Notes under the pieces: generated by a model
The model's database searches: none
Told to the model about the DNA's origin: nothing
The model's input: the letters and a program-made list of their open reading frames with translations, nothing else
Part shown: positions 55,699-64,000 of the stretch, piece by piece
How positions within the stretch are numbered: the stretch's first letter is position 1
Layout of the letters: the number at the start of each line of letters is the position of its first letter
Translations under genes and position numbers: made by a program
Source: Telluribacter roseus
GTDB lineage: Bacteria; Bacteroidota; Bacteroidia; Cytophagales; Spirosomataceae
Direction: 5' to 3'
DNA length: 64,000 bases
NCBI RefSeq assembly: GCF_017355915.2
Contig: NZ_JAFEUV020000002.1
Location: 558,001 to 622,000, forward strand

Positions 55699-57126
55699 CT
55701 ACTCAACTCCCCGGCTGCGGCTCGAGCGTGGAGACGCCTGTCGGCCAGACGCCTGTCGGCCATTGTCACCTCCGTACGATGGTGAGCTCTGACGCTGCGG
55801 CTGCGACTGGTAGCTGCCCTGGCTGCTCTGGTTGCTGCGGCTACGGGGTGCTGACATTTCGGCCCCGGAGGAGCGCGGCGAGTAGTTTGGCTGCGTGCGG
55901 GTAGCCGGTGCACTGCTCCGATTGCTTTCACCATAGCTGCTACGGGCCCGGCCTGACTCCGAAGTACCATAGCTACGGTCACCGTAACTCCGGCTGGACG
56001 GAGCCGTTCTGTCCGTATCGTAGGTGCCCGATGATCGGTTGGTGCCATAAGGAGTGCGATCCGCTTCTACTCCGCTCTGGCGGCTCCGGCTGGAGTTGCT
56101 CCGCTCGGTATAGTCAGGGGTAGGGGTACTACGGGTAGCATCAGACCAGTCGGCACTGCTACGGCTGCGGGTAGAGCGCTCGGCTTGATTGTCGGTATCA
56201 GTGCCATAGCGTCCGGGAGCGGCCTCTTCGTAGCTCCTTCTGGCGCGGCCTGGTTCGGTAGTACTACCGTAGTTGCGGTCAGTGGAGTTTCTCTCTATAA
56301 TACCTGATGTACTCTCCCGGTTGGAGCGACTGGGAGTGCGGTCGTTGCTATACACCTCATCCTGACGGGCTCCGGTACGTGCGCGGTTGCTGTTGACATC
56401 AGCACTGTACGTACGGTTGTTGTCCCGGTCATTCTCGTAGCGCGAACGCGCTGGGCGAACTACTTCATCAGCCCGGTACACAGGTACCGTATTGCGCGTT
56501 ACCCGCTCTATTTCATTCCGGCGGGGACCATACACATACGTACGGTTGTCGTTGTTGTAGTAGTTGTTGATGATGGTCGTCTGGTTGTACACATTTACTA
56601 CCCGCGTACGTGGCAGGCAGTAGTTATACAGCCTCGGGCTGGTAATATATACCTGTGGTACAAACACCCAGTAGTTCATGGGGATGTTTACCTGCACATT
56701 GATATGAATACCCGGACTCAGTGGAGCCCATCCGTAGTAGCCACCACCCGAGCGCCAGTTTACCCAGGCAGGACCCCACTCGTAGTCGGGTACCCAGGCC
56801 CATCCGTAGAAGTCGTCGTGAAACCAGCGACCGTAGTGAAAGGGAGCCCAGCCCCAGTCATAGTCGGACACCCAGGTATTGCCGTACTCAGTCACCACCC
56901 AACGACCATTGGTTGCATAGGGTTGAAAGTCGCCAACTACACTCGGAATCCAGATCGAGCCATATTGTGGATGTGAGGTCCAGCGGCCATAGGGCGACAG
57001 GTCACTGTAGAATGTTTGAAAGGAGACGCTCATACCCGGCTGGGCCACGGCCCTGTCTCCCACGGCTGAGCCTGCTGTTATAATAGCCAGCAGGCCTAGT
57101 ACCCGTACTATATAAGGTATTTTCAT
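55699..57126 (-). CDS. Secreted DUF6600-type protein with long disordered Arg/Ser-rich tail
   Basis: 475 residues from ATG 57126; the frame continues upstream but this start gives the signal peptide (MKIPYIVRVLG, cleaved near AVAQ). Residues about 30-140 hold repeated YGRW/WVPDY/GWAP units, as in the DUF6600 family. From about 205 to the end the sequence is low-complexity, rich in Ser, Arg, Asn, Thr, Tyr and Gly, and strongly basic, so probably disordered. A 15-bp exact tandem duplication near the 3' end gives GRQAS twice. Function unknown; an envelope or matrix role is a guess. Confidence 0.78.
   Translation of the reverse strand: MKIPYIVRVLGLLAIITAGSAVGDRAVAQPGMSVSFQTFYSDLSPYGRWTSHPQYGSIWIPSVVGDFQPYATNGRWVVTEYGNTWVSDYDWGWAPFHYGRWFHDDFYGWAWVPDYEWGPAWVNWRSGGGYYGWAPLSPGIHINVQVNIPMNYWVFVPQVYITSPRLYNYCLPRTRVVNVYNQTTIINNYYNNDNRTYVYGPRRNEIERVTRNTVPVYRADEVVRPARSRYENDRDNNRTYSADVNSNRARTGARQDEVYSNDRTPSRSNRESTSGIIERNSTDRNYGSTTEPGRARRSYEEAAPGRYGTDTDNQAERSTRSRSSADWSDATRSTPTPDYTERSNSSRSRQSGVEADRTPYGTNRSSGTYDTDRTAPSSRSYGDRSYGTSESGRARSSYGESNRSSAPATRTQPNYSPRSSGAEMSAPRSRSNQSSQGSYQSQPQRQSSPSYGGDNGRQASGRQASPRSSRSRGVE
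55732..55761. repeat. 15-bp exact tandem duplication in the DUF6600 gene
   Basis: 55732-55746 is repeated exactly at 55747-55761, in frame, doubling a five-residue unit in the C-terminal tail. Confidence 0.9.
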
Positions 57127-57407
57127 GACTAGAAGTAGATTAAAGTGCTGAGGAAAGACTTCCTGATTATTAGATCTATATAACGGTAAAAGGTTTAAAG
57201 CGGACATAGAAAAAGTTGAGCCTCCAGCCAATTATTTTTCGGCACAACCCACCGGGGAGAAGAAGTGTGTTTTCAGACGCATTGAAGGAGCAGTCGAAAC
57301 CCCACAGCGAGCTGTATAACAGGTAGTAAGAGGGTGTAGGTATAATTTTTAAGATAAGAAACATATTCCTGCTACGGCGTCTTTACACCCTGTCACTATT
57401 ACATTCT

Positions 57408-58685
57408 ATGAATACCTATATCATTGTTATCACGGTCATCGGACTGGCGGCGATGGGCATGGCCTGGATGCCTCTGTTCTCTAAAAAGATAGGAGTCTCG
57501 TATGCCATTCCTTACGTTCTGTTTGGGGTATTGCTCTACCTGTTCCTGGATGTACTACCTCTGCCCAACCCCATTCGGAAGCTGGAGTACACGGTGCGTC
57601 TGACCGAACTGGTAGTTATTATTTCCCTGATGGGTACCGGTCTTAAGATTGACCGACCCTTTTCTTATAAAGCCTGGCAGGCCCCCCTGCGGCTGATCAG
57701 CGTTACTATGCTACTAAGTATAGCGCTGATTGCTTTTCTGGGATGGTGGGGGCTACATATGGATGCCGCCTCGGCCATACTGCTGGGCGCGGTACTGGCC
57801 CCTACCGATCCGGTGCTGGCCTCAGATGTGCAGGTAGGTCCGCCCAACGAGGGGCAGAGGGATGATGTACGGTTTGCACTGACTGCCGAAGCTGGCCTGA
57901 ACGATGGCATGGCTTTCCCTTTTACCTGGCTGGCCGTAGCGGTAGCACTCATGACCTCCTCGGGCGAAGGAGGGCTGATGGAGTGGTTTACGGTGGACCT
58001 GCTGTACCGGATTATCGCCGGAGTGATCAGTGGCTATGTACTGGGGCGATTGCTGGCTTATCTGATATTTAACGAGTGGAAATGGACCCAGGGCAAGAAG
58101 ATCTACGAGGGAGATAATGCCTTCATGGCTCTGGCCGCTACCTTACTGATCTACGGCCTCACCGAGATAATTCACGGATACGGGTTCATAGCCGTTTTTG
58201 TAGGAGCCGTGGCGCTCAGGAGCCGGGAGCTGGAGCACGAGTTTCATACGGAGTTACACTCTTTTACGGATCAGATCGAGCGCATACTGGTAGCCATTGT
58301 GTTGATCCTCTTCGGGGGAAGCCTCATCAATGGTATTCTGGAAGAGCTTACCTGGGAGATGGCTCTGTATGGTTTGGCCTTTGTCTTTTTGGTGCGCCCG
58401 CTTACGGGATATCTGGGGCTCATCGGGACTGGTCTGCATAAGAAGCAAAAATGGGCTATTGCCTTCTTCGGTATCAAAGGGATCGGCTCCTTTTTCTATT
58501 TATCGTTTGCCCTGGAGAAGGCAGATTTTCCGTCTGGAGATGACGTCTGGGCGCTGGTAGCCTTTACGGTTCTGGTATCGCTGGTTGTTCATGGCGTTAC
58601 AGCGAGCTTCAGTATGAAAAATCTGGAAAAAGAATTTGTCCGGGACATCCCCAAGGATCATAATTGGGATTCTTCTGTAAAATAG
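57408..58685 (+). CDS. CPA1-type sodium or potassium/proton antiporter
   Basis: 425 residues with about 12 transmembrane helices and a short cytoplasmic tail. The ion-site motifs are present: LAPTDPVLASD near 130 and AEAGLNDGMAF near 165, where the Asp-containing ND motif binds the cation. No C-terminal RCK or cyclic-nucleotide domain is attached. It exchanges Na+ or K+ for protons across the inner membrane and helps pH and salt balance. The M1 peptidase gene starts about 50 bp downstream and may be cotranscribed. Confidence 0.92.
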   Translation: MNTYIIVITVIGLAAMGMAWMPLFSKKIGVSYAIPYVLFGVLLYLFLDVLPLPNPIRKLEYTVRLTELVVIISLMGTGLKIDRPFSYKAWQAPLRLISVTMLLSIALIAFLGWWGLHMDAASAILLGAVLAPTDPVLASDVQVGPPNEGQRDDVRFALTAEAGLNDGMAFPFTWLAVAVALMTSSGEGGLMEWFTVDLLYRIIAGVISGYVLGRLLAYLIFNEWKWTQGKKIYEGDNAFMALAATLLIYGLTEIIHGYGFIAVFVGAVALRSRELEHEFHTELHSFTDQIERILVAIVLILFGGSLINGILEELTWEMALYGLAFVFLVRPLTGYLGLIGTGLHKKQKWAIAFFGIKGIGSFFYLSFALEKADFPSGDDVWALVAFTVLVSLVVHGVTASFSMKNLEKEFVRDIPKDHNWDSSVK

Positions 58686-58734
58686 CTCAGAAATGGCTAT
58701 TTTAGGGGGATTCTATGCTTATGATTCCGGTACT

Positions 58735-61332
58735 ATGAAAAAAATACAAGGCTTTACTCTTACCATGTTTTTGTTTGCCACCTCCCTCTTTTTGGTACTT
58801 GCGTGTAGCCGAAAGTCTACTCCTGTGAGTACCCTGCCTGCCGTGGAGGAGGGCGTTTTGGAGGAGCTGGCGAAGCATCGCAAGCAGGTACTCAGCCAGA
58901 TTGCCTACCGGATCAGCCTGGAAATACCGGCTCAGAAAGAAGAGCCCATCGACGCCAGCGAGACCATCTCCTTTACCTGGAAAAAGAATTCGGCTCCCCT
59001 GCAGATTGATTTCCGTGAAGAACGGGACCATATAAAACGGGTGGTAGTCAATCAGAAGGAAGTACCCATTCAATTTGAGAAAGAGCACATCCTGATCCGG
59101 CCGGAGTACCTGAAAGCCGGGGAAAACAAGGTGGATATAGCGTTCATAGCCGGTAACCTCTCCCTCAATCGCAATCCCGAGTACCTGTATACCCTGCTGG
59201 TACCTGACCGGGCGCGTACGGTATTCCCCTGCTTTGACCAGCCCAGCCTGAAGGCAACTTACGAGCTCTCTCTGACCGTCCCCCACGACTGGCAGGCCGT
59301 AGCCAACGCACCCCTGCGTGACACACTACTCACTGAGCAGCGCAAAACCTACCACTTCCAGCCATCTGACCTCATCAGTACCTACCTGTTCTCCTTTGTG
59401 GCGGGTAAATTTGAACGGGTAACGCGAAATATAGGAGGGAGAGAGATGAATTTTTACCACCGCGAAACCGATACCTCCAAGATCAACTACAGCCTCGACT
59501 CCATCTTTGCCATTCATGCCGGAGCGCTCCAATTTCTGGAAGAGTATACGCAGATCCCGTACCCCTTCCAGAAGTTCGATTTTGTGGCTATTCCTGACTT
59601 TCAGTACGGAGGTATGGAGCACGTTGGGGCCATTCAGTACAAGGCTTCGGCCTTGTTCCTGGATAAGGGAGCTACCAAAGATCAGATGATAAGCCGCGCC
59701 AACCTCATTGCGCACGAAACGGCCCACATGTGGTTTGGCGACCTGGTGACGATGGAGTGGTTTAATGACGTGTGGATGAAGGAGGTATTTGCCAACTTTA
59801 TGGCCGATAAGGTGGGGGAGGTGACCCTGCAGGATAACAACTATGACCTGCAGTTTTTGGTCAATCACTTCCCGGCGGCCTACGCGGTGGACCGTACGGC
59901 GGGAGCTAATCCTATCGGTCAGCCGCTGCGTAACCTCAAGGAAGCAGGTACCCTATACGGAGGTATTATTTACCACAAAGCCCCCATAATGATGCGCCAG
60001 CTGGAGCGGCTCATGGGGGAGGAGGCGCTACGGGCCGGGCTGCGGGAGTACCTGAAAGAGTACTCGTACGCCAACGCCACTTGGCCCGACCTGATCCGGA
60101 TCCTGGATAAGCGTACCCCGGCCGACCTAGCCAAGTGGAACCACGTATGGGTGAATGAGACCAGCCGCCCTCGAATTGACTACAAGCTAGAATCAAATAA
60201 TGGTACTATTACCCGCTTTACCGTCAGTCAAAAGGCCGAAGATGGCTCCGACCGGCTGTGGCCGCAACTCTTTGAAGTAGCCCTGATGTACCCCGACCGG
60301 GTGGAGGAACTAACGGTGGACATGAACCAGCGGCAGGTAGTAGTCCGGGAGGCTGAGAGAAAGAAAGCACCGCTGTACGTGGTATTCAACTCCACGGGGC
60401 AGGGCTACGGCCTGTTTCCGGTAGATACGCTGATGCTGCAACAGTTAGCGGAGATACGGGAGCCGGTAGCGAGGGCTTCGGCCTACATCAACCTCTACGA
60501 AAATATGCTCAGCGGCCAGGCTGTTACCCCGACGAGACTAGCCGACCTGTACCGGGGCCTGCTGGACAACGAGCCGGAAGAGCAAAACCTGCGGCTACTG
60601 ACGGGACAGTTGTCGGAGATAGTCTGGCAGTTTATTCGCCCCGAGCAACGAGCCGGGCTAGCCGGAGCGCTGGAAGGGGAGGCCTGGCAGGCCATGCAGC
60701 AGGAAACTAGTGCCAATAAAAAGAAGGTACTGTTCAAACTGTACCAGAATATCGCCCTGAGCCAGCCGGCTCAGCAGCGGCTGTACGAAATATGGAAAGC
60801 GCAGCAGGCCCCTACGGGCGTGACCCTCACCGAGGATGACTACACCTCCCTGGCGCTGGCCCTGGCGGTACGCGATTATCCGGCCGCAGGGATACTTGAG
60901 CAGCAGCTGGGGCGCATCAAGAACCCGGACCGACAGAAAAGGCTGCAGTTCATCATGCCGGCTCTGTCGTCAAAGGCCGCTGAGCGCGATGCGTTTTTTG
61001 CTTCGCTTAGTAAAGAGGAGAACCGGGAGCGGGAGGCCAATGTAGTCACGGCGCTGGAGTACCTGCACCATCCCCTGCGGGCGGCTACCTCAGTCAACTA
61101 CCTGCCGCAGAGCCTGGAGCTACTGGCCGAAATCCAGCGCACGGGTGATATTTTCTTCCCCGAACGGTGGCTGAGGGCTACCTTGGGTGCCTATCAGTCG
61201 CCCGAAGCGGCGCAGGTAGTACGAGCTTTTCTGGACAAGAACCCCACCTACAACGCTCGCCTGAAAGCAAAGCTACAGCAGGCGGCGGATGGGCTGCTCA
61301 GAGCGGAGAAGCTGGTGTATGGGGAGGAGTAA
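58735..61332 (+). CDS. M1 family zinc aminopeptidase, lipoprotein
   Basis: 865 residues from ATG 58735, which yields a lipoprotein leader (FLVLAC); the frame is open from 58693. The catalytic site is H327-E-T-A-H331 with E350 after exactly 18 residues. The substrate-binding exopeptidase motif reads GGMEH instead of GAMEN, a variant that is not rare in bacteria. An N-terminal beta-domain and a long C-terminal helical domain complete the M1 architecture. It removes N-terminal residues from peptides, probably at the periplasmic face of a membrane. Stop codon is 2 bp from that of the convergent ywbE gene. Confidence 0.94.
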   Translation: MKKIQGFTLTMFLFATSLFLVLACSRKSTPVSTLPAVEEGVLEELAKHRKQVLSQIAYRISLEIPAQKEEPIDASETISFTWKKNSAPLQIDFREERDHIKRVVVNQKEVPIQFEKEHILIRPEYLKAGENKVDIAFIAGNLSLNRNPEYLYTLLVPDRARTVFPCFDQPSLKATYELSLTVPHDWQAVANAPLRDTLLTEQRKTYHFQPSDLISTYLFSFVAGKFERVTRNIGGREMNFYHRETDTSKINYSLDSIFAIHAGALQFLEEYTQIPYPFQKFDFVAIPDFQYGGMEHVGAIQYKASALFLDKGATKDQMISRANLIAHETAHMWFGDLVTMEWFNDVWMKEVFANFMADKVGEVTLQDNNYDLQFLVNHFPAAYAVDRTAGANPIGQPLRNLKEAGTLYGGIIYHKAPIMMRQLERLMGEEALRAGLREYLKEYSYANATWPDLIRILDKRTPADLAKWNHVWVNETSRPRIDYKLESNNGTITRFTVSQKAEDGSDRLWPQLFEVALMYPDRVEELTVDMNQRQVVVREAERKKAPLYVVFNSTGQGYGLFPVDTLMLQQLAEIREPVARASAYINLYENMLSGQAVTPTRLADLYRGLLDNEPEEQNLRLLTGQLSEIVWQFIRPEQRAGLAGALEGEAWQAMQQETSANKKKVLFKLYQNIALSQPAQQRLYEIWKAQQAPTGVTLTEDDYTSLALALAVRDYPAAGILEQQLGRIKNPDRQKRLQFIMPALSSKAAERDAFFASLSKEENREREANVVTALEYLHHPLRAATSVNYLPQSLELLAEIQRTGDIFFPERWLRATLGAYQSPEAAQVVRAFLDKNPTYNARLKAKLQQAADGLLRAEKLVYGEE

Positions 61333-61334
61333 CA

Positions 61335-61544
61335 TTACTCCTCATCGTGGATTTCCTTCACGCGGCCTACCTCGCCCGTTTCCAGGCGTACCTTGATGCC
61401 GTGCGGGTGGTGGGGCGACTTGGTCAGGATGTCCTTTACTACGCCTTCGGTGAGCTTGCCGGTGCGCTGATCCTGCTTGAGTACAATAGACACCGCTAAG
61501 CCGGGTGCTATATTCTTTCGTTCGGTTCCGGCGAGTCCGGGCAT
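61335..61544 (-). CDS. ywbE: YwbE family protein
   Basis: 69 residues, the usual size of this small family. Diagnostic stretches are GLAVSIVLKQDQRTGKLTEG, VKDILTKSPHHPHGIKVRL and GEVGRV. The predicted fold is a small beta-barrel. The function is unknown; the protein is cytoplasmic. The C-terminus HDEE and stop codon form a palindrome with the end of the M1 gene. It starts 18 bp downstream of the YceI stop codon, so the two may form an operon. Confidence 0.9.
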   Translation of the reverse strand: MPGLAGTERKNIAPGLAVSIVLKQDQRTGKLTEGVVKDILTKSPHHPHGIKVRLETGEVGRVKEIHDEE

Positions 61545-61561
61545 ACGCTTGCTGAGTTAAA

Positions 61562-62140
61562 TCAGGTTTTGGGTAGTGCGGTGGGTGGTCCGGGCTCCTT
61601 GCTGCTGTCGCTGCCGGTAACTTCCACCACGATATCCACCTTATCGTCCAGGATGAGACTGGATCCTCCTACGCCAAAATCCCGGCGGTTAATAGAAAAT
61701 TTACCCTTACAGGTAACCAGATTACCCTGCTGAACAAAACTGAAAGGTACTTCCACGACTTTGGTGACTCCGCGGAGGGTCAGGTCAAACTGGCCTACGT
61801 AGCTGTTCTTCCCAACGGCCCTGATCTGCTTTGACTGCATCAGCAGCCGTGGGTACTTGTCGGCGTAGAGGTAGTTGCGGCTCCGGAGTTGGTAGTCGCG
61901 CAGACTTACACCCGTCTTGATGGTATTGGCTCCCAGCGATGCGGTAAGGGTACTTTCGGTGGGGCGGCTGGGATCGAAGCGTAGGTTGGCCTGCAGGTCA
62001 GTGAAAGTAGCTGTGACAGGGATGCCCGCGTTGCGAATCTTGCATTTGACCGAGTAGGACTTGACAGACCAGGTAGTAACGGTCACGGGGGTAAACGCAC
62101 AGAGCAGGCATAGTAGCCCAAGCGGGAGTAGTCTTATCAT
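61562..62140 (-). CDS. YceI family exported lipid-binding protein
   Basis: 192 residues with an N-terminal signal peptide. The YceI lipocalin-like barrel covers about 25-178, with SRNYLYADKYPRL near 88, LTLRGVTKVVEVP and the closing VGGSSLILDDKVDI. Family members bind isoprenoid chains in the periplasm. It is the first gene of a probable two-gene unit with ywbE. A 293-bp gene-free stretch upstream separates it from the SDR gene. Confidence 0.92.
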   Translation of the reverse strand: MIRLLPLGLLCLLCAFTPVTVTTWSVKSYSVKCKIRNAGIPVTATFTDLQANLRFDPSRPTESTLTASLGANTIKTGVSLRDYQLRSRNYLYADKYPRLLMQSKQIRAVGKNSYVGQFDLTLRGVTKVVEVPFSFVQQGNLVTCKGKFSINRRDFGVGGSSLILDDKVDIVVEVTGSDSSKEPGPPTALPKT

Positions 62141-62367
62141 GAGGTAGTGAGAGGTGAGAATCAGTACTTACGCGTAACGGACTTTCCTGGGTGTGGTACC
62201 TTATAAGGCTACTGCTACTGGCTAATAGGGATTAATAAGAAAAGGGATAAAGTGGTCAGGGGATGTAAAAGAGAACCTGGCAAAAAGGGTTTCCACCTGA
62301 CCTATTGGCTACCTTATCCCTACTACTTATACAATGGGAGTATGAATCTAAACTAAAAAAATAAAAA

Positions 62368-62398
62368 AAGCAAATAGCTGCGGCATAGCTATTTGCTT
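62368..62398 (-). terminator. Rho-independent terminator after the SDR gene
   Basis: 12-bp arms AAGCAAATAGCT and its complement (62368-62379, 62387-62398). On the - strand the hairpin is followed by a T-rich run, from the A-run at 62354-62368. Confidence 0.92.
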
Positions 62399-62433
62399 AC
62401 TAATGAGTTATAGGTGCAGACTGCCTCTTTTTG

Positions 62434-63210
62434 CTACTTGGGGGCCATCCGGATGGCTCCGTCCAGCCGAATTACCTCGCCATTGAGCATAGGGTTTTCA
62501 ACGATGGATCTGGCCAGCAGAGCGTATTCAGAAGGCCGGCCCAAGCGTGACGGAAAGGGTACCTGCTGGCCCAGCGAGATACGAGCCTCCTCGGGAAGAC
62601 TGGCCAGCAGCGGCGTTTCGAAAAGTCCCGGTGCAATGGTCATGACCCGGATACCCGTCCGCGACAGGTCGCGGGCTATGGGCAGGGTCATACCTACGAT
62701 ACCTCCCTTACTGGCTGAGTAGGCAGCCTGACCAATCTGTCCGTCAAAAGCGGCTACCGAAGCTGTATTGATAATCACCCCGCGCTCTCCTTCGCCATTG
62801 GGTTCGTTGGTGCTCATCGCGAAAGCCGCCAGCCTGATGACGTTGAAGGTACCCACCAAATTGATATTGATGACTTTCTGGAATACATCCAGCGCGTGAG
62901 GACCTACGGTGTCGCCCACTTTACCGATGGTCTTGCGGGCTTCGGCCACTCCTGCGCAGTTGACCACGATCCGAAGCGGTCCCAGCTCCCGGGCGGTATC
63001 AATGGCGTTTTGTACGGCGGCCTCATCGGTGACGCTGGCTTTTACGTAGCGTACCTTGCCGCTGAGTTCATTTTCGAGCGCCAGTCCGCGCTCTTCGTTC
63101 AGGTCCAGGATCACTACCTGTGCGCCCTGGTCCACAAACAGGCGGGTAGTGGCTTCACCCAGGCCCGAAGCGCCACCCGTGACCAGCGCCACTGCATTGG
63201 TAAGTTGCAT
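62434..63210 (-). CDS. SDR family 3-hydroxyacyl-CoA dehydrogenase (HSD10-like)
   Basis: 258 residues. The NAD site TGGASGLG at 11-18, DLNE near 37 and the catalytic Y164-x3-K168 in YSASK are complete, and the length and end ([11 protein letters not shown]) match the type-II 3-hydroxyacyl-CoA dehydrogenase group. It oxidises short-chain 3-hydroxyacyl-CoA in fatty acid or branched amino acid breakdown. It is cytoplasmic and monocistronic, with its own terminator. Confidence 0.93.
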   Translation of the reverse strand: MQLTNAVALVTGGASGLGEATTRLFVDQGAQVVILDLNEERGLALENELSGKVRYVKASVTDEAAVQNAIDTARELGPLRIVVNCAGVAEARKTIGKVGDTVGPHALDVFQKVININLVGTFNVIRLAAFAMSTNEPNGEGERGVIINTASVAAFDGQIGQAAYSASKGGIVGMTLPIARDLSRTGIRVMTIAPGLFETPLLASLPEEARISLGQQVPFPSRLGRPSEYALLARSIVENPMLNGEVIRLDGAIRMAPK

Positions 63211-63292
63211 ATCGTTCTAAGGAAATTAGTCCTATACCTTCTTATTGATTAGGTATGTAGAGTTGTTGAAATGCTATAAAATCAATTAGGTT

Positions 63293-63359
63293 TGTCAGGC
63301 TGAGCGGAGTCGAAGCCCGGGCTTCGACCGCCAGGCGGCTCTGTCCGCTCAGCCTGACA
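63293..63359. repeat. Long intergenic palindrome of the TCAGGCTGAGCGGA type
   Basis: Outer arms are 16-bp exact complements (63293-63308, 63344-63359). Directly inside the left arm is a 20-base perfect palindrome (63309-63328) with a GAAGCCCGGGCTTC core. It can form a branched cruciform. Sequences of this TGAGCGGAGTCGAAG type are known to me as dispersed repeats in many bacterial genomes. It lies between the SDR and trpF-like genes. Confidence 0.85.
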
Positions 63360-63417
63360 GAATTTTACAAGTTAATTCATTTATCAATAACCGGTGCTGT
63401 ACGTAAATGTTAGCTGA

Positions 63418-64000
63418 TTAATACCCAACGGCTCTGAAAAAGGCTTCCAGTTTAGCTCCGTCCAGCTTTCCATCTGTACGGACACTGCTGCATAGGTCCA
63501 GGCCGAACGGCTGCACCGTATCCAATGCCTCCTGTACATTCTCGGCTCTCAGTCCACCCGCCAGGAATACCGGCACTGCCGACTGCTCAACGATCCGGCG
63601 GCTCAGCGACCAGTTATGGACGCGCCCGGTACCACCAAGTTCCTTCACGGCCAGCTTGGGGTTGCCTGAGTCCAGCAGCAGCGCATCTACCTCCTGGGCC
63701 GCCATCAGGGCCTCTTCGACGGAGCTTTCGTCAATGACATGGATGACCTGCACGATCTTGACCGAAGGCAGCGACTGCCGGATGAGTTGGTAAGTACCTT
63801 CGGATACGGCATCGACCAGCTGGAGGGTATTGGTATGGACCCGGCGCTGGTGCGCTATGATATCGACGGCCGTGGTTTCGGAGGTGAGCAGGAAGGTAGC
63901 GATGGGCGGTGGTACGGTGGGGACAATCTGAGCGATAAGCTCGTCGGTCACTACACCCGGTCCGCTGGGCATACGACCCACCAGACCCAGTGCCGAAGCG
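63418..64000 (-). CDS. trpF: Phosphoribosylanthranilate isomerase-like protein, cut by the window edge
   Basis: 194 residues are visible; the frame is open through 64000 (ASALGLVGRMPSGPG at the edge), so the true start and the N-terminal catalytic cysteine lie outside. The TrpF barrel is recognisable: VHTNTLQLVD, ALLLDSG (catalytic Asp region), FLAGGLRAENV (phosphate-binding) and the closing GLDLCSSVRTDGKLD. TrpF isomerises phosphoribosylanthranilate in tryptophan synthesis. No other trp gene is present on this side, so it may be an orphan copy or a trpF-like paralogue. Confidence 0.82.
   Translation of the reverse strand, partial: ASALGLVGRMPSGPGVVTDELIAQIVPTVPPPIATFLLTSETTAVDIIAHQRRVHTNTLQLVDAVSEGTYQLIRQSLPSVKIVQVIHVIDESSVEEALMAAQEVDALLLDSGNPKLAVKELGGTGRVHNWSLSRRIVEQSAVPVFLAGGLRAENVQEALDTVQPFGLDLCSSVRTDGKLDGAKLEAFFRAVGY

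Overview
The window looks like part of a chromosome from a free-living member of the Bacteroidota, most likely order Cytophagales (Spirosoma/Dyadobacter-like). The evidence is two SusC/SusD pairs, BlaI/M56 and FUSC family genes of the Bacteroidota type, very few Shine-Dalgarno sequences, and -33/-7 promoters of the TTG...TAnnTTTG type. GC is moderate, near 50% by eye. No rRNA, tRNA, CRISPR array or prophage is visible. The species is an inference; the phylum is well supported.

Layout. 1-1202: AT-richer, apparently gene-free. 1203-9585 (+): a PSD1/DUF1501-type locus with a DUF1549/DUF1553 cytochrome-like protein, a Tat-exported Gfo/Idh/MocA oxidoreductase, a DUF1501 protein and a DUF2231-cytochrome-LRR protein. 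A REP-associated tyrosine transposase (RAYT), flanked on both sides by the same series of GC-rich palindromes, sits inside this locus. 10069-18631 (+): SusC, SusD and a large FG-GAP/ASPIC lipoprotein. 18752-26822 (-): a secreted EEP-fold hydrolase, a BNR-repeat protein, a Tat-exported TIM-barrel isomerase-like protein, then SusD and SusC. 27260-28333 (+): a PaaE-like flavin/2Fe-2S reductase with a perfect inverted repeat touching its start codon. 28494-33123 (-): GH20 hexosaminidase and two GH29 fucosidases, probably one operon.

33359-41040 (+): a FUSC membrane protein, an M16 peptidase and a BlaI/M56 pair whose M56 protein carries a long histidine-rich heptad coiled coil in place of a penicillin-binding domain. 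41467-45012 (+): a SWIM-SNF2 helicase. 45041-63210: mostly single housekeeping or envelope genes, including a porin-like protein, SGNH esterase, TlpA-like thioredoxin, HAD phosphatase, DUF1456, fasciclin, S9 peptidase, hybrid histidine kinase, DUF6600 protein, CPA1 antiporter, M1 aminopeptidase, YwbE, YceI and an SDR. The right edge cuts a trpF-like gene.

How it fits together: the first 33 kb is devoted to capturing and breaking down glycans outside the cytoplasm. SusC/D pairs import oligosaccharides; GH20 and GH29 enzymes remove N-acetylhexosamine and fucose; Tat-exported oxidoreductase and isomerase-like proteins plus c-type cytochrome domains suggest oxidative sugar processing. The second half is envelope maintenance, proteolysis and signalling. 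At least four different families of intergenic palindromic repeats are present, several showing compensatory changes in their stems. The least understood parts are the RAYT/palindrome unit inside the PSD1 locus, the histidine-heptad M56 protein, and the operator-like repeat at 27238-27259.
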